A program made the translations under genes and the position numbers. A DNA stretch of 64,000 bases from Nocardioides sp. BGMRC 2183 (GTDB lineage: Bacteria; Actinomycetota; Actinomycetes; Propionibacteriales; Nocardioidaceae): positions 62,001 to 126,000 of the forward strand of contig VSSA01000012.1 in assembly GCA_008123405.1 (NCBI GenBank). The letters run 5' to 3'. Positions 51,690 through 59,173 of the stretch are shown here, in pieces (the first letter of the stretch is position 1; each line of letters starts with the position of its first letter). The notes under the pieces were generated by a model that was not told the origin of the DNA, ran no database searches, and worked only from the letters and a program-made list of their open reading frames with translations.

Positions 51690-51850
51690 AGAACCTTCGG
51701 TTGCACCGGAAGGACTTTGGTCTCTAGGGTCGAATGCGACTGGAGGCTCGCATGGGCGGTGGTCGGCAGGGAGGCCGGCCGTCGGGGCACCTCCAGAGCC
51801 CATGAGGGCCCGGCACGCTCCTGCCGGGCCTGTTTTCGGGAGGGAACCCT
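51690..51850 (+). promoter_or_regulatory. Structured leader with terminator before a secreted-protein gene
   Basis: CTGGAGG (51740-51746) can pair with CCTCCAG (51790-51796), and CATGGGC (51751-51757) with GCCCATG (51798-51804). The order left1-left2-right1-right2 means a pseudoknot or a switch between two states. Directly downstream GGCCCGGCA/TGCCGGGCC (51807-51815, 51822-51830) is followed by TGTTTT, an intrinsic terminator 16 bases before the ATG. A cis-acting RNA regulator is likely. I could not match it to a known riboswitch. Confidence 0.5.
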
Positions 51851-51851
51851 T

Positions 51852-52475
51852 ATGTATCGAGCCCTGCTCAGAATCGTCCTGTCCGTCGCTCTCGCCGCCG
51901 GCGCCTGGCTGGTCGCCGCGCCGGCCGCCCAGGCCGCGCCGGGTGGCCTCGACACGACCACGGCGAGCAGCGTGGCCGACCGCACGTCATCGGCGAAGAC
52001 CTGCCAGCCGCTCAATGCCGCGCTCAAGCGCGCCACCAAGGCCCGGTCGCAGGCGCGCCAAGCTCTCCAGCGACGTGAGCGTGCCTTGACCCGTGCCCGC
52101 AGTGCTGGCCAGGGTGTCCCGGCCGCCAAGCAGGCGGTGAAGAAGGCCGAGAAGCGACTGACCACGTCCAAGCAGCGCGCCAGCGCCGCACGCAAGGCCC
52201 ACCGCCTCTGCCAGGCAGTGGCCGCTGACGCCGACAAGGCGACCCTCGGCGGGCTCGTCGATGACCTGCTGGAGTCCGCGGGCGTCGCCGAGTTGGTCGA
52301 CTCCCTGGGTCTGGTCAACCTGCTCGACAGCCTCGGCCTACCGGACCTTCTCGACGCCCTCGGGCTTGGCTCCGCGCTGGCCATGCTCGATGACCTGCTG
52401 GGGCTGAGCGGCCTGCTGGACTCGCTCGGCCTGAGCACGCTGCTGGACCTGCTCGGGCTCGGCGACCTGCTCTGA
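51852..52475 (+). CDS. Secreted Lys/Arg-rich protein with LLDSLGL-type repeats
   Basis: A 207-residue protein with a signal peptide (YRALLRIVLSVALAAGAWLV then AAPAAQAAPG, cleavage after AQA). A strongly basic, probably coiled-coil middle region (residues 55-120, KRATKARSQARQALQRRERA) is flanked by two cysteines. The C-terminus is a series of short Leu/Asp repeats (ELVDSLGLVNLLDSLGLPDL then LDALGLG and so on) that would form amphipathic acidic helices. No known domain is recognised. A structured leader with an intrinsic terminator precedes it. Confidence 0.7.
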   Translation: MYRALLRIVLSVALAAGAWLVAAPAAQAAPGGLDTTTASSVADRTSSAKTCQPLNAALKRATKARSQARQALQRRERALTRARSAGQGVPAAKQAVKKAEKRLTTSKQRASAARKAHRLCQAVAADADKATLGGLVDDLLESAGVAELVDSLGLVNLLDSLGLPDLLDALGLGSALAMLDDLLGLSGLLDSLGLSTLLDLLGLGDLL

Positions 52476-52526
52476 GGGGTCGCAAGGAGTCCGGGCTGAG
52501 GTGTGCTGGGGCGGACCTATCGGCCT

Positions 52527-52598
52527 AAACCCGCACGACACGCCGGGGCGCCTCGGCGTGTCGTGCGGGTTTCGCCGGTCAGCCGGTGAAACCCGCAC
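52527..52598. repeat. Two overlapping, mutually exclusive hairpins
   Basis: AAACCCGCACGACACGCCG (52527-52545) pairs with CGGCGTGTCGTGCGGGTTT (52554-52572), 19 of 19 bp. GTGCGGGTTTCGCCGG (52563-52578) also pairs with CCGGTGAAACCCGCAC (52583-52598), 15 of 16. The two use the same central strand, so only one can form. It lies between the secreted protein and PPTase genes. The rest of this 255-base gap shows no gene. Confidence 0.85.
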
Positions 52599-52730
52599 CC
52601 CAGCTCCGGACCGCCCCGGACGACCACATCCACCCACCCCACCCACGCCCACCAGGGAGAATGTGATGCGCGTCTCTTCGGCCCCGGGGCCGCCCGGCCG
52701 GGAGTTTCGGCGATGGGGCAGGGTGGAGGC

Positions 52731-53495
52731 ATGACAGTCGCGGCCCGGGCGATCACGCCCTCGACGACCGGCACCCACCCCGAGATCATCGAGCCGATCC
52801 GGCTCGGCGGACTGTTGGACCTGCCGCCGCTGGCAGACGGCGCCGGACCCGGCGGCCGCGACGTACGGATCTGGTCGCTGGACACCACGACCGTCGGCAC
52901 CACTGAGCTGGACGAGGCCCGCCCCTGGTTCGACCCCGAGGAGCAGGAGCAGGCGTCGTCGTACGTGCGCGCCGAGCTCCGGCAGGCATACGAGGTGGCC
53001 CATGCGGCCGCCCGCCGGGTGATCGGCGCGGTCACCGACCAGGACCCCGCCGCGATCACCTGGGGTCGCCACGATTGCCCTGGCTGCGGGGAACCGCACG
53101 GCCGCCCGCGGGTGGAGGGGGCCGACGTCGAGTTCTCCCTCGCGCACACCCCGGGTCTGGTCCTGGTCGCCGTCTCCGAGCACCAGGTCGGCGTCGACGT
53201 GGAGCGCTACCCCGATCCCGCCGACCTTCCTGGCCTGCTCGGCATCCTCCACGCCGACGAGGTGGCGGAGGTGGAGCAGGCGGAAGAGCCGGAGGATGCG
53301 GTCCGCCGCTTCACCCGGGCCTGGACCCGTACCGAGGCCTACCTCAAGGGTGTGGGGATCGGCCTGGGTCGTGACCCGCAGACCGACTACCTGGGCACCG
53401 CGGCGATCCCCGAGCGCGAGATCGAAGGCTGGCTCGTGCGCGATGTGCGCGTCCCGGACGGCTTCGGCGCGGCGGTCGCCACCCACCCTCGGTGA
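52731..53495 (+). CDS. Sfp-type 4'-phosphopantetheinyl transferase
   Basis: A 254-residue PPTase from ATG 52731 (GGTGGAGG upstream). FSLAHTPGLVLVAVSEHQVG then VDVERYPD gives the GVDVE magnesium site, and RRFTRAWTRTEAYLKGVGIG is the W-x-x-K/R-E-A-x-x-K motif, here WTRTEAYLKG. It attaches the phosphopantetheine arm of CoA to carrier proteins. An N-terminal extension with a CPGCGEPHGRP motif near 117 matches the usual H-G-x-P block. No PKS or NRPS gene is in the window, so its targets are elsewhere. Confidence 0.88.
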   Translation: MTVAARAITPSTTGTHPEIIEPIRLGGLLDLPPLADGAGPGGRDVRIWSLDTTTVGTTELDEARPWFDPEEQEQASSYVRAELRQAYEVAHAAARRVIGAVTDQDPAAITWGRHDCPGCGEPHGRPRVEGADVEFSLAHTPGLVLVAVSEHQVGVDVERYPDPADLPGLLGILHADEVAEVEQAEEPEDAVRRFTRAWTRTEAYLKGVGIGLGRDPQTDYLGTAAIPEREIEGWLVRDVRVPDGFGAAVATHPR

Positions 53496-53785
53496 TCGAG
53501 ACCGTCGGATACCTGGCGGCCCTCGGCGCCGCCTCGATGTGGCTACCCCAGGCGGCCCGCGCCCTGCGTCACCGACATGATCCGGCGTCGCTCGCCGCGC
53601 TCAGCCTGGTCACGTACGGCGTCGCGGTCGCTTTCAACGCCCTGCTCCTCGGGTACGGCGCACTGCAGCAGGCTCGACCGGTGATGCTGGCGGGTGCGGT
53701 CAACCTGACCTGCGCCGCGGTGATCGTGGCGGTCGTGCTCGGCGCCCGCAGTCGCGCCCACCGGGCAGAGGCAGCGACCGGATGA
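53492..53785 (+). CDS. SemiSWEET-like PQ-loop transporter, subunit 1
   Basis: A 97-residue protein with three spans, forming one SWEET triple-helix unit. ALGAASMWLPQAARALRHRH carries the PQ motif in span 1, and SLAALSLVTYGVAVAFNALL and AGAVNLTCAAVIVAVVLGAR form spans 2 and 3. Half-SWEETs work as dimers in sugar or small-solute transport. GTG 53492 overlaps the PPTase stop. It is directly followed by a second, different half-SWEET gene overlapping by 4 bases, so they may form a heterodimer. Confidence 0.75.
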   Translation: MIETVGYLAALGAASMWLPQAARALRHRHDPASLAALSLVTYGVAVAFNALLLGYGALQQARPVMLAGAVNLTCAAVIVAVVLGARSRAHRAEAATG

Positions 53786-54072
53786 GCCTGCTGCTCGGAT
53801 GGCTCGTCGGGATCGTCGACGTCGTCCAGTTCCTGCCGCAGACCCGACGGACCCTGCGGATGCGACACGACCCCACGGCGTTGGCCGGCCTGAGCGTGTG
53901 GACCTGGAGCATCGCCACCGCCCAGGCCCTCGCCTGGATCGTGTACGGCGTCGCCGACGGCCTCTGGGCGATCGCTTTGCCGAACCTGCTGATCGCCCCC
54001 GCCTGCGCGGTGATCCTGGCCGCGCGGCTGCGCTCGGGCGGTGTACGGCGCCCACCGACCAATTCAGGGTAG
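53782..54072 (+). CDS. SemiSWEET-like PQ-loop transporter, subunit 2
   Basis: A 96-residue three-span protein. VGIVDVVQFLPQTRRTLRMR contains the PQ motif, ALAGLSVWTWSIATAQALAW and GLWAIALPNLLIAPACAVIL form spans 2 and 3. Both subunits share the RHDPxxLAxLS-like cytosolic turn (RHRHDPASLAALS versus RMRHDPTALAGLS), showing common origin, but differ along the spans. The ATG overlaps the stop of subunit 1 by 4 bases. The substrate is unknown. Confidence 0.75.
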   Translation: MSLLLGWLVGIVDVVQFLPQTRRTLRMRHDPTALAGLSVWTWSIATAQALAWIVYGVADGLWAIALPNLLIAPACAVILAARLRSGGVRRPPTNSG

Positions 54073-54153
54073 GTGGGAGACAGGATCGACCAGCGCGTTC
54101 GGTCGCGTGGCAGGTTTGTGAGCCGCCGGATTCCGAATGCAGGAGGCGATCTC

Positions 54154-54849
54154 GTGTTCACACTCAAACGGATCCAGGCGGCGCTGCCGTCGGCTTCGAT
54201 GGCCGTCGCGATCCTCGCGCTGGTGGTCGCCGCGGCCGGTGCGGGCTACGCCGCCGGGAAGATCGGCACCAAGGACCTCAAGAACAACGCCGTCACGAGC
54301 GCCAAGGTGAAGAACGGGAGCCTGAAGGCCGCGGACCTGGTCAAGGAGACCAAGTTCGTCTACGTCGGCCGGCCTGGCGCTCCCGGGTTCCGCAACGGCG
54401 GCCAAGGCGACTGCGTGTGGCGGTCGGGCGCGGCGGTCCTCCCGGGGATCCAGGCTCCGTCGTATCGCAAGGACAGGTTCGGCACGGTTCACCTCGCCGG
54501 GGTCGCGGTGGGTGCGGACGGCGTCGGGGGCGACGCCTCCTGCGACGGGACGTCCGAGCCCGAGGACCAGATCGTGTTCGTCCTACCGCAGGCCTACCGT
54601 CCGGCGCGGACGGTTCTTCGACCCGTCGGTGCCAGTGGTGGGGTGGTGATTGCGGGACCGAACGGACTGTTCGGCTCCGGAATCACGCTGCCCCCGGGCG
54701 CCGTGGCCTGGACCGGCGAGCCCAGCTTCGGGACGCTCCTCGACGGCATCTCCTACCAACCCGCTGGCTCGCGCCTGGTCTCCGGTGGCTCCGCAGCGAG
54801 GATCACCCCCGACGGGCGGCGGCTGCTGAGGAACCTGATGCTCGACTGA
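54154..54849 (+). CDS. Secreted or surface protein with GTKDLKNNAVTSAKVKNGSL motif
   Basis: A 231-residue protein. The preferred start is GTG 54154 after AGGAGGCG. A membrane-type signal (ASMAVAILALVVAAAGAGYA) is followed by IGTKDLKNNAVTSAKVKNGS and LKAADL, a repeat-like block found at the N-terminus of many actinobacterial surface proteins. The remaining 150 residues form a beta-rich domain with a cysteine pair (GDCVWRSGA, DASCDGTSE). Function unknown. It follows the SemiSWEET genes with an 81-base gap. Confidence 0.7.
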   Translation: MFTLKRIQAALPSASMAVAILALVVAAAGAGYAAGKIGTKDLKNNAVTSAKVKNGSLKAADLVKETKFVYVGRPGAPGFRNGGQGDCVWRSGAAVLPGIQAPSYRKDRFGTVHLAGVAVGADGVGGDASCDGTSEPEDQIVFVLPQAYRPARTVLRPVGASGGVVIAGPNGLFGSGITLPPGAVAWTGEPSFGTLLDGISYQPAGSRLVSGGSAARITPDGRRLLRNLMLD

Positions 54850-54866
54850 CGAACAACCTGGCACGT

Positions 54867-54896
54867 GTGGCGCCAGCTGGACCTCCTGGCTGCCAC
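54867..54896 (+). terminator. Hairpin after the surface protein gene
   Basis: GTGGCGCCAG (54867-54876) pairs with CTGGCTGCCAC (54886-54896), 10 bp with one bulged T. It lies 17 bases after the stop. The remaining 200 bases up to the next gene show nothing recognisable. Confidence 0.5.
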
Positions 54897-55102
54897 ATCG
54901 GCCCGGTTGCCACGCGGTGTGCCCGGTTCCTCGACGCCGTGGTGGCTCTCCTACGTGCGTTCCGCGACCCCGGCTCCGGACGGGTCACCGTGGCGTTGCG
55001 CGGGACCGCCCCTGGTCCGTGTCGAGTTAAGCCGGATGAAAGCCCTGCGAAAGCGGCGGCCGCCAATCTAGCGATCGAACCGATCAACCATGAGGAGAGA
55101 TC

Positions 55103-55522
55103 ATGAAGACTCGAAACCTGTCCCTTGCCGCAGCATCGGTCGTCGCCGGCGTCCTCGCCCTGGGCGGTGCGGCTCCCGCGCAGGCTGCCAGCTGGGCCAC
55201 CTGGTACTGGGTGGACAACACCAATGGTGATCGCGGTGGCATCAGCTCGGGGGTCCGCCTGGTCAGGAACGGCGTCGCGGCGGACCACTACAAAGCCCGG
55301 TTCCACTCCAAGGGCGAGCGCCTCGAGGTGGTCGACAGCTACGCGGACGGTCGGCGGGCGGTCGCCTACCTGTGGGTCGAAGGAAACGGCACCGCACGCT
55401 TCGCCAATCACCACGACGAGGAGTACAACCTCTCCTTCGCGGAGGGGCTGGAATTCGAGGTCCGCGTGTGTATCGAGAACACGAACATCTGCTCCGACTG
55501 GTCCAACAACGGCGTCACCTGA
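55103..55522 (+). CDS. Small secreted protein, unknown function
   Basis: A 139-residue protein with GAGGAGAG before ATG 55103. The signal peptide (KTRNLSLAAASVVAGVLALG then GAAPAQAAS) is cleaved after AQA. The mature part is about 110 residues, beta-rich, with WATWYWVDNTNGDRGGISSG, GRRAVAYLWVEGNGTARFAN and a Cys pair near the C-terminus (RVCIENTNICSDW). No family was recognised. The two-cysteine end suggests a disulfide-stabilised fold. Confidence 0.7.
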   Translation: MKTRNLSLAAASVVAGVLALGGAAPAQAASWATWYWVDNTNGDRGGISSGVRLVRNGVAADHYKARFHSKGERLEVVDSYADGRRAVAYLWVEGNGTARFANHHDEEYNLSFAEGLEFEVRVCIENTNICSDWSNNGVT

Positions 55523-55636
55523 GCTCAGCTGTCACCGAAGATCCGCGCTGCCGACAACCCTGCCTGACAGGGAGCGACTCCATGACATCAGTGCAGGTCA
55601 CAGCCCTTTTGGCCGCTCCGAACTGCGCGTTTGAGT

Positions 55637-55712
55637 TGGTGCCCCCGGTAGGAGTCGAACCTACGACCTTTCGCTTAGGAGGCGGCTGCTCTATCCACTG
55701 AGCTACGGGGGC
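55637..55712 (-). tRNA. tRNA-Arg (anticodon CCU)
   Basis: Read on the minus strand: acceptor GCCCCCG at 55712-55706, D-arm GCTCAGTGGATAGAGC, anticodon loop CTCCTAA, T-arm GTAGGTTCGACTCCTAC, acceptor CGGGGGC, discriminator A and an encoded CCA. The anticodon CCU reads AGG. The anticodon stem is GCCGC/GCGAA, which pairs only in its lower three positions; the top two are C-A and G-A. It is flanked by the small secreted protein and a gap of about 280 bases before the LCP gene. Confidence 0.92.
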
Positions 55713-55994
55713 GTGCAGGTGGCATTCTGGCAGGTCGTCGGTGTAGGTCGAGCCTCGGCCGCGATTCGATGGAGCCATAGCAGACGCCTCGAGGTACGGC
55801 GCGATTGGGTCCTGACGCGGTGACCGGCGAGAATGGTGGGCGAGGCCGCCGGTACGTCTCGCCCGGGCTTTGCCGCGACTCGTACGCTGATCAACGGCGC
55901 ACGTCGCCGGTGATGGCTGACTCGGCAGTGCCTCGACCACGTGACCTACTCGACCGAGCATGCCCCACAGGGGCACCGACCCACCAGGTGGACG

Positions 55995-57272
55995 ATGAGC
56001 CAGGAGCACCCGGAGACCTCCCCGGCCGCTGCTTCGCGCGCCCGGAAGGTGGGGGCCTCGCGGCGCGGTGTGTCCGGCGGTGGCGGCCGCTCCGGCGGGG
56101 GCGGGCGGCGCAAGCGGTACATCCCTGGTCACACGGTGGCGAAGGCGATCACCGCGACACTCCTCGCGCTCGCGTTGGCCACGGGTGTCGGCGTGGTGGC
56201 GCTCTACAACCACTGGAACGGCAACCTGGATCGCTATGACATCGCCGCCCAGCTGAAGGATCGGCCGGAGAAGAAGGATGTCGCCGGGCCGCAGGAGCCG
56301 CTCAACATCCTGGTGATGGGCTCCGACAGCCGCTCCGGCGAGGGCAACAGCATCGACGGGGAGTCCGGGGGCGGCGTCTCAGACACCACCATCCTGGTCC
56401 ACCTCTCCGCCAACCGGAAGTTCGCCTACGGCGTCTCGATCCCGCGCGACACCTTGGTCGACCGCCCGGACTGCTACGAAGAGTCGGGTGAGGTGATCCC
56501 CGGGCAGCAGGACGCGATGTGGAACGCCGCCTTCGGCGTCGGTGGTCCGGCCTGCACCGTGCAGCAGCTCGAGCAGGTCAGTGGGGTCCGGATCGACAAC
56601 TACGTGGTCATCGACTTCAGTGGCTTCAAGGACATGGTCAACGCCCTCGACGGCGTCGAGGTCTGCATCCCCGAGGACATCGTCGACACCGAGCACGGCA
56701 TCACGCTGGAGGCCGGTACCCGGGAGATCAAGGACGACGAGGCACTCAGCTACGTCCGCCTCCGCCACACCGGCGACGGCACCGACCCGAGCCGGATCAA
56801 GCGCCAGCAGGCATTCCTTGCCGCGATGATCAACAAGGTGCTCTCCGCCGGCACGCTGTCGCGCCCGGACCGGCTGATCGGCTTCATGAACGCGCTCACC
56901 GACTCGTTGCAGACCGACTACGACTCCGTCGGCCAGATGGCGGACCTGGCCGGGACCCTTCAGGGGATCGGTCCCAGCAACGTCAAGTTCGTCACCACGC
57001 CGTGGGAGTACTCGACCCGCCAGGAGGGCCGTGTCGAGTGGACCGGTGAGGTGGAGAAACTCTGGCAGCTGGTGATCGACGACGAGCAGCTCACCGACGA
57101 GTTCGTGGAGCAGTCGATCAGCGCCGCCGACGACCCCGAGGGTTCGGAGTCCGGCGACCCCACCGACACTGCCTCACCCACGGACGGTGCCAGCACCGGC
57201 AAGAAGGGTGGCAAGAAGAGTGAGAGCGGCCTCTCCGATGACCAGCGCGCCGCCGTCGGGCTCTGCACCTGA
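55995..57272 (+). CDS. LytR-CpsA-Psr family cell-wall ligase
   Basis: A 425-residue membrane protein. The basic cytosolic N-terminus, one span (KAITATLLALALATGVGVVA) and the LCP domain are present: LNILVMGSDSRSGEGNSIDG, DTTILVHLSANRKFAYGVSI then PRDTLVD, IDNYVVIDFSGFKDMVNALD, EALSYVRLRHTGDGTDPSRI then KRQQAFLAAM. These include the Asp/Arg residues for pyrophosphate lipid binding. It transfers polymers such as teichoic acid or arabinogalactan to peptidoglycan. The C-terminal tail is Ser/Thr/Asp-rich. ATG 55995 is preferred over GTG 55941. Confidence 0.9.
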   Translation: MSQEHPETSPAAASRARKVGASRRGVSGGGGRSGGGGRRKRYIPGHTVAKAITATLLALALATGVGVVALYNHWNGNLDRYDIAAQLKDRPEKKDVAGPQEPLNILVMGSDSRSGEGNSIDGESGGGVSDTTILVHLSANRKFAYGVSIPRDTLVDRPDCYEESGEVIPGQQDAMWNAAFGVGGPACTVQQLEQVSGVRIDNYVVIDFSGFKDMVNALDGVEVCIPEDIVDTEHGITLEAGTREIKDDEALSYVRLRHTGDGTDPSRIKRQQAFLAAMINKVLSAGTLSRPDRLIGFMNALTDSLQTDYDSVGQMADLAGTLQGIGPSNVKFVTTPWEYSTRQEGRVEWTGEVEKLWQLVIDDEQLTDEFVEQSISAADDPEGSESGDPTDTASPTDGASTGKKGGKKSESGLSDDQRAAVGLCT

Positions 57273-57290
57273 TCACTGCGAGGCAGCGCG

Positions 57291-57539
57291 ATGACAGACC
57301 AGTACGACGAAGCCGCGGCCGCCGAGCCGTCCCGCGACGAGCCCGGCCAGGACGAGCCCGACAACGGGGAGCGTCGTGAGTCCGATTGGCAGCGCAAGCG
57401 CCGGTTGGCCGAGATCTTCGGGGACGCGCTTCCGGCGACCACAAGCGACGAGCGTGATCCCAGCCCGCGGAACCGCCGCGGCGAATCGGCCGGTGACCGC
57501 TGGCTGAAATCGCAGGTGCCGCCCCACCACGGAGGGTGA
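57291..57539 (+). CDS. Small acidic hydrophilic protein downstream of LCP
   Basis: An 82-residue protein. The first half is acidic (DQYDEAAAAEPSRDEPGQDE), then a basic segment SDWQRKRRLAEIFGDALPAT, and the end is GDRWLKSQVPPHHGG. The last two blocks look like a conserved motif of a short actinobacterial protein family. No known function. ATG 57291 follows the LCP stop by 18 bases, so they are probably co-transcribed. Confidence 0.65.
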   Translation: MTDQYDEAAAAEPSRDEPGQDEPDNGERRESDWQRKRRLAEIFGDALPATTSDERDPSPRNRRGESAGDRWLKSQVPPHHGG

Positions 57540-57574
57540 GGCGGCACGCTGAACTCAGCTGCGAGGCGGAAACC

Positions 57575-57928
57575 TCAGCTGCGGCTGGCGAGCGAGTCGC
57601 GGATCTCGGTGAGGAGCTCGACCTCGCTGGGGCCGGACAACTCTTCCGGGAAGTAGCGCTCCTTCGCCTTCGTGTAGGGCACGACAACCAGGAAGTAGAC
57701 GATCGCGGCCAGGATCACGAAGCTGACCACGGCGGTGATGAAGGGACCAACCGCCACGCCGGCCAACGTCACTTCGTCGAAGTTGGGCTGTCCGCCGGCT
57801 TTGCCGATGAAGCCCATCAGGACATCGGTGAAGGTGGAGACCACCAAGGCGAACGAGGTCGCCATGATCAGTCCGACCGCGATCTCCACCAGGTTGCCGC
57901 GCAACAGGAAGTTCTTGAATCCGTCCAT
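57575..57928 (-). CDS. mscL: Large-conductance mechanosensitive channel
   Basis: A 117-residue MscL. The N-terminal amphipathic helix GFKNFLLRGNLVEIAVGLIM leads into TM1 (ATSFALVVSTFTDVLMGFIG), followed by the periplasmic loop, TM2 (FITAVVSFVILAAIVYFLVV) and the cytosolic helix VELLTEIRDSLASRS. It opens under membrane tension to release solutes on osmotic downshock. It is the first of a conserved actinobacterial set with SAF and FmdB genes on the same strand. Confidence 0.95.
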   Translation of the reverse strand: MDGFKNFLLRGNLVEIAVGLIMATSFALVVSTFTDVLMGFIGKAGGQPNFDEVTLAGVAVGPFITAVVSFVILAAIVYFLVVVPYTKAKERYFPEELSGPSEVELLTEIRDSLASRS

Positions 57929-57985
57929 CCGTGTGCTCCTTGCCAGTCAGCGATGGCCTCGAAATGACTCGTCCAGCCATAGAAC

Positions 57986-58651
57986 CTAACGCCGAACCCA
58001 GCGGAACGTCACGAACGACGACACGCCGGAAGCGGCGACCGCGTCCGCCGCGAGCGTCGAGGTGGCCACGATCACCAGACGTCCGCCGAGAGGTCCGGCC
58101 GCGCCGACCGCCGCGGAGCCCGTCACCGGAGGCGGGATCGCCAGCACGGTGACGCCGTCGGCGACCAGGTCGGTGGCACCTGAGGACGGGTCGGTGGCGA
58201 GCAGGTCGATCTCGTCGCCGGGGGTCAGCAGCGCCGCCTGCTCGCTGTCGGAGAGCCGCAGCGGCACCACCACCCGGTCGTCGGAGGCCGGGAGCAGGGC
58301 AGCACCCACGACGCGGGCGTCCGTGATCGGCTCACCGCGGCGGACCGAGCCGGCGAGCACCGCTCCGACCGGCCCGTCCAAGGTGCCGACGGGCACCGCT
58401 CCGACCGGGAGCTCCTGCTCGACCAGGTCGCCGGCGCTCAGCCGGGTGCCGGCAGCCAGGTCACGGGTCGCCACCAGCACGGTGCTCGTGGCCGGCGCCG
58501 TCGGAGCCACTGCGGAGAGCCCGGCGGCGACCGCCACTCCCACCGCCGCAGCGGCGATCAGCCGGCGTCGACGCAGCAGCGCGCGTCGTACCGAACGGAG
58601 CAGGTCGGCTGGTCGTCGGTCAGGACGCGGGTCGGCGGGTGCGCGGGACAT
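57986..58651 (-). CDS. SAF-domain protein (CpaB/RcpC-like)
   Basis: A 221-residue protein with a basic N-terminus and one span (RLIAAAAVGVAVAAGLSAVA). The SAF domain VLVATRDLAAGTRLSAGDLV with PVGTLDGPVGAVLAGSVRRG is followed by the RcpC/CpaB beta domain (VVVPLRLSDSEQAALLTPGD). In pilus systems CpaB helps Flp/Tad assembly. No tad genes are in the window, so this is the stand-alone form common beside mscL and fmdB in actinobacteria. Function unproven. Confidence 0.85.
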   Translation of the reverse strand: MSRAPADPRPDRRPADLLRSVRRALLRRRRLIAAAAVGVAVAAGLSAVAPTAPATSTVLVATRDLAAGTRLSAGDLVEQELPVGAVPVGTLDGPVGAVLAGSVRRGEPITDARVVGAALLPASDDRVVVPLRLSDSEQAALLTPGDEIDLLATDPSSGATDLVADGVTVLAIPPPVTGSAAVGAAGPLGGRLVIVATSTLAADAVAASGVSSFVTFRWVRR

Positions 58652-58747
58652 GCCGCGACGCTAGGTCGCCCGGAGGTGGCCCACCAGGGCCCGCGGAGTT
58701 CGTCCACAGGCTGGTGCCGATGGACCGGACCGTCGGCGGCGACCTCT

Positions 58748-59077
58748 TTAGGAGGAGGCGCCGGCCGTGCTCGGCGCGGGGCTCGAGGTGCTGCTCGAGG
58801 TGCTGCTCGAGGTGGAGTCGCTGGACGAGCTGCTCGCGGTGGAGGAACCAGCATCGGAACCGGTGGTCGACGCGGTGCTCGACGAGCTCTTCGCCGACGA
58901 GCCCCGGCTGTCGGTCTTGTAGAAGCCCGAGCCCTTGAAGACCACCCCGACCGCGTTGAACACCTTGCGCAGCAGCCCCCGGCACTCCGGGCACTCGGTC
59001 AGTGCGTCGTCGGAGAAGCTCTGCACCTGCTCGAAGAAGTGGTCGCACTCCGAGCAGCGGTACTGGTAGGTGGGCAT
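58748..59077 (-). CDS. FmdB-family zinc ribbon protein
   Basis: A 109-residue protein. MPTYQYRCSECDHFFEQVQS with TECPECRGLLRKVFNAVGVV is the FmdB zinc ribbon with two CxxC pairs (CSEC, CPEC). FKGSGFYKTDSRG is the usual end of the conserved part. The last 40 residues are Ser/Thr-rich low complexity. The family is named for formamidase regulators. Upstream lies a CIRCE element, so it may be part of the HrcA heat-shock regulon. Confidence 0.9.
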   Translation of the reverse strand: MPTYQYRCSECDHFFEQVQSFSDDALTECPECRGLLRKVFNAVGVVFKGSGFYKTDSRGSSAKSSSSTASTTGSDAGSSTASSSSSDSTSSSTSSSTSSPAPSTAGASS

Positions 59078-59105
59078 CGATGGGCTCCTGGGCGGTACAA
59101 GCGGG

Positions 59106-59132
59106 TTAGCACTCTTTGTTTCCGAGTGCCAA
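59106..59132. promoter_or_regulatory. CIRCE element (HrcA operator)
   Basis: TTAGCACTC (59106-59114), nine bases, then GAGTGCCAA (59124-59132). This matches the CIRCE consensus TTAGCACTC-N9-GAGTGCTAA at 17 of 18 positions. It is 29 bases upstream of the FmdB gene (minus strand) and 42 bases upstream of the penicillin acylase gene (plus strand), so it may control either or both. Confidence 0.85.
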
Positions 59133-59173
59133 TGCTACGTCAGCACCCCTCAAGACGGCACAATGACCGCGCG

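Noticed and set aside
51690-51850. Known riboswitch such as ydaO (c-di-AMP) or ZTP
   Set aside because: The order of stems and the conserved blocks I can recall for these classes are not present; a database search is needed to be certain.
52731-53495. Part of a polyketide or non-ribosomal peptide cluster because of the PPTase
   Set aside because: No PKS, NRPS or carrier-protein gene is nearby.
58676-59173. Upstream extension of the penicillin acylase frame to 1070 residues
   Set aside because: It runs opposite to the well-supported FmdB gene and through the CIRCE element; the membrane-anchor start at 59174 fits the family.
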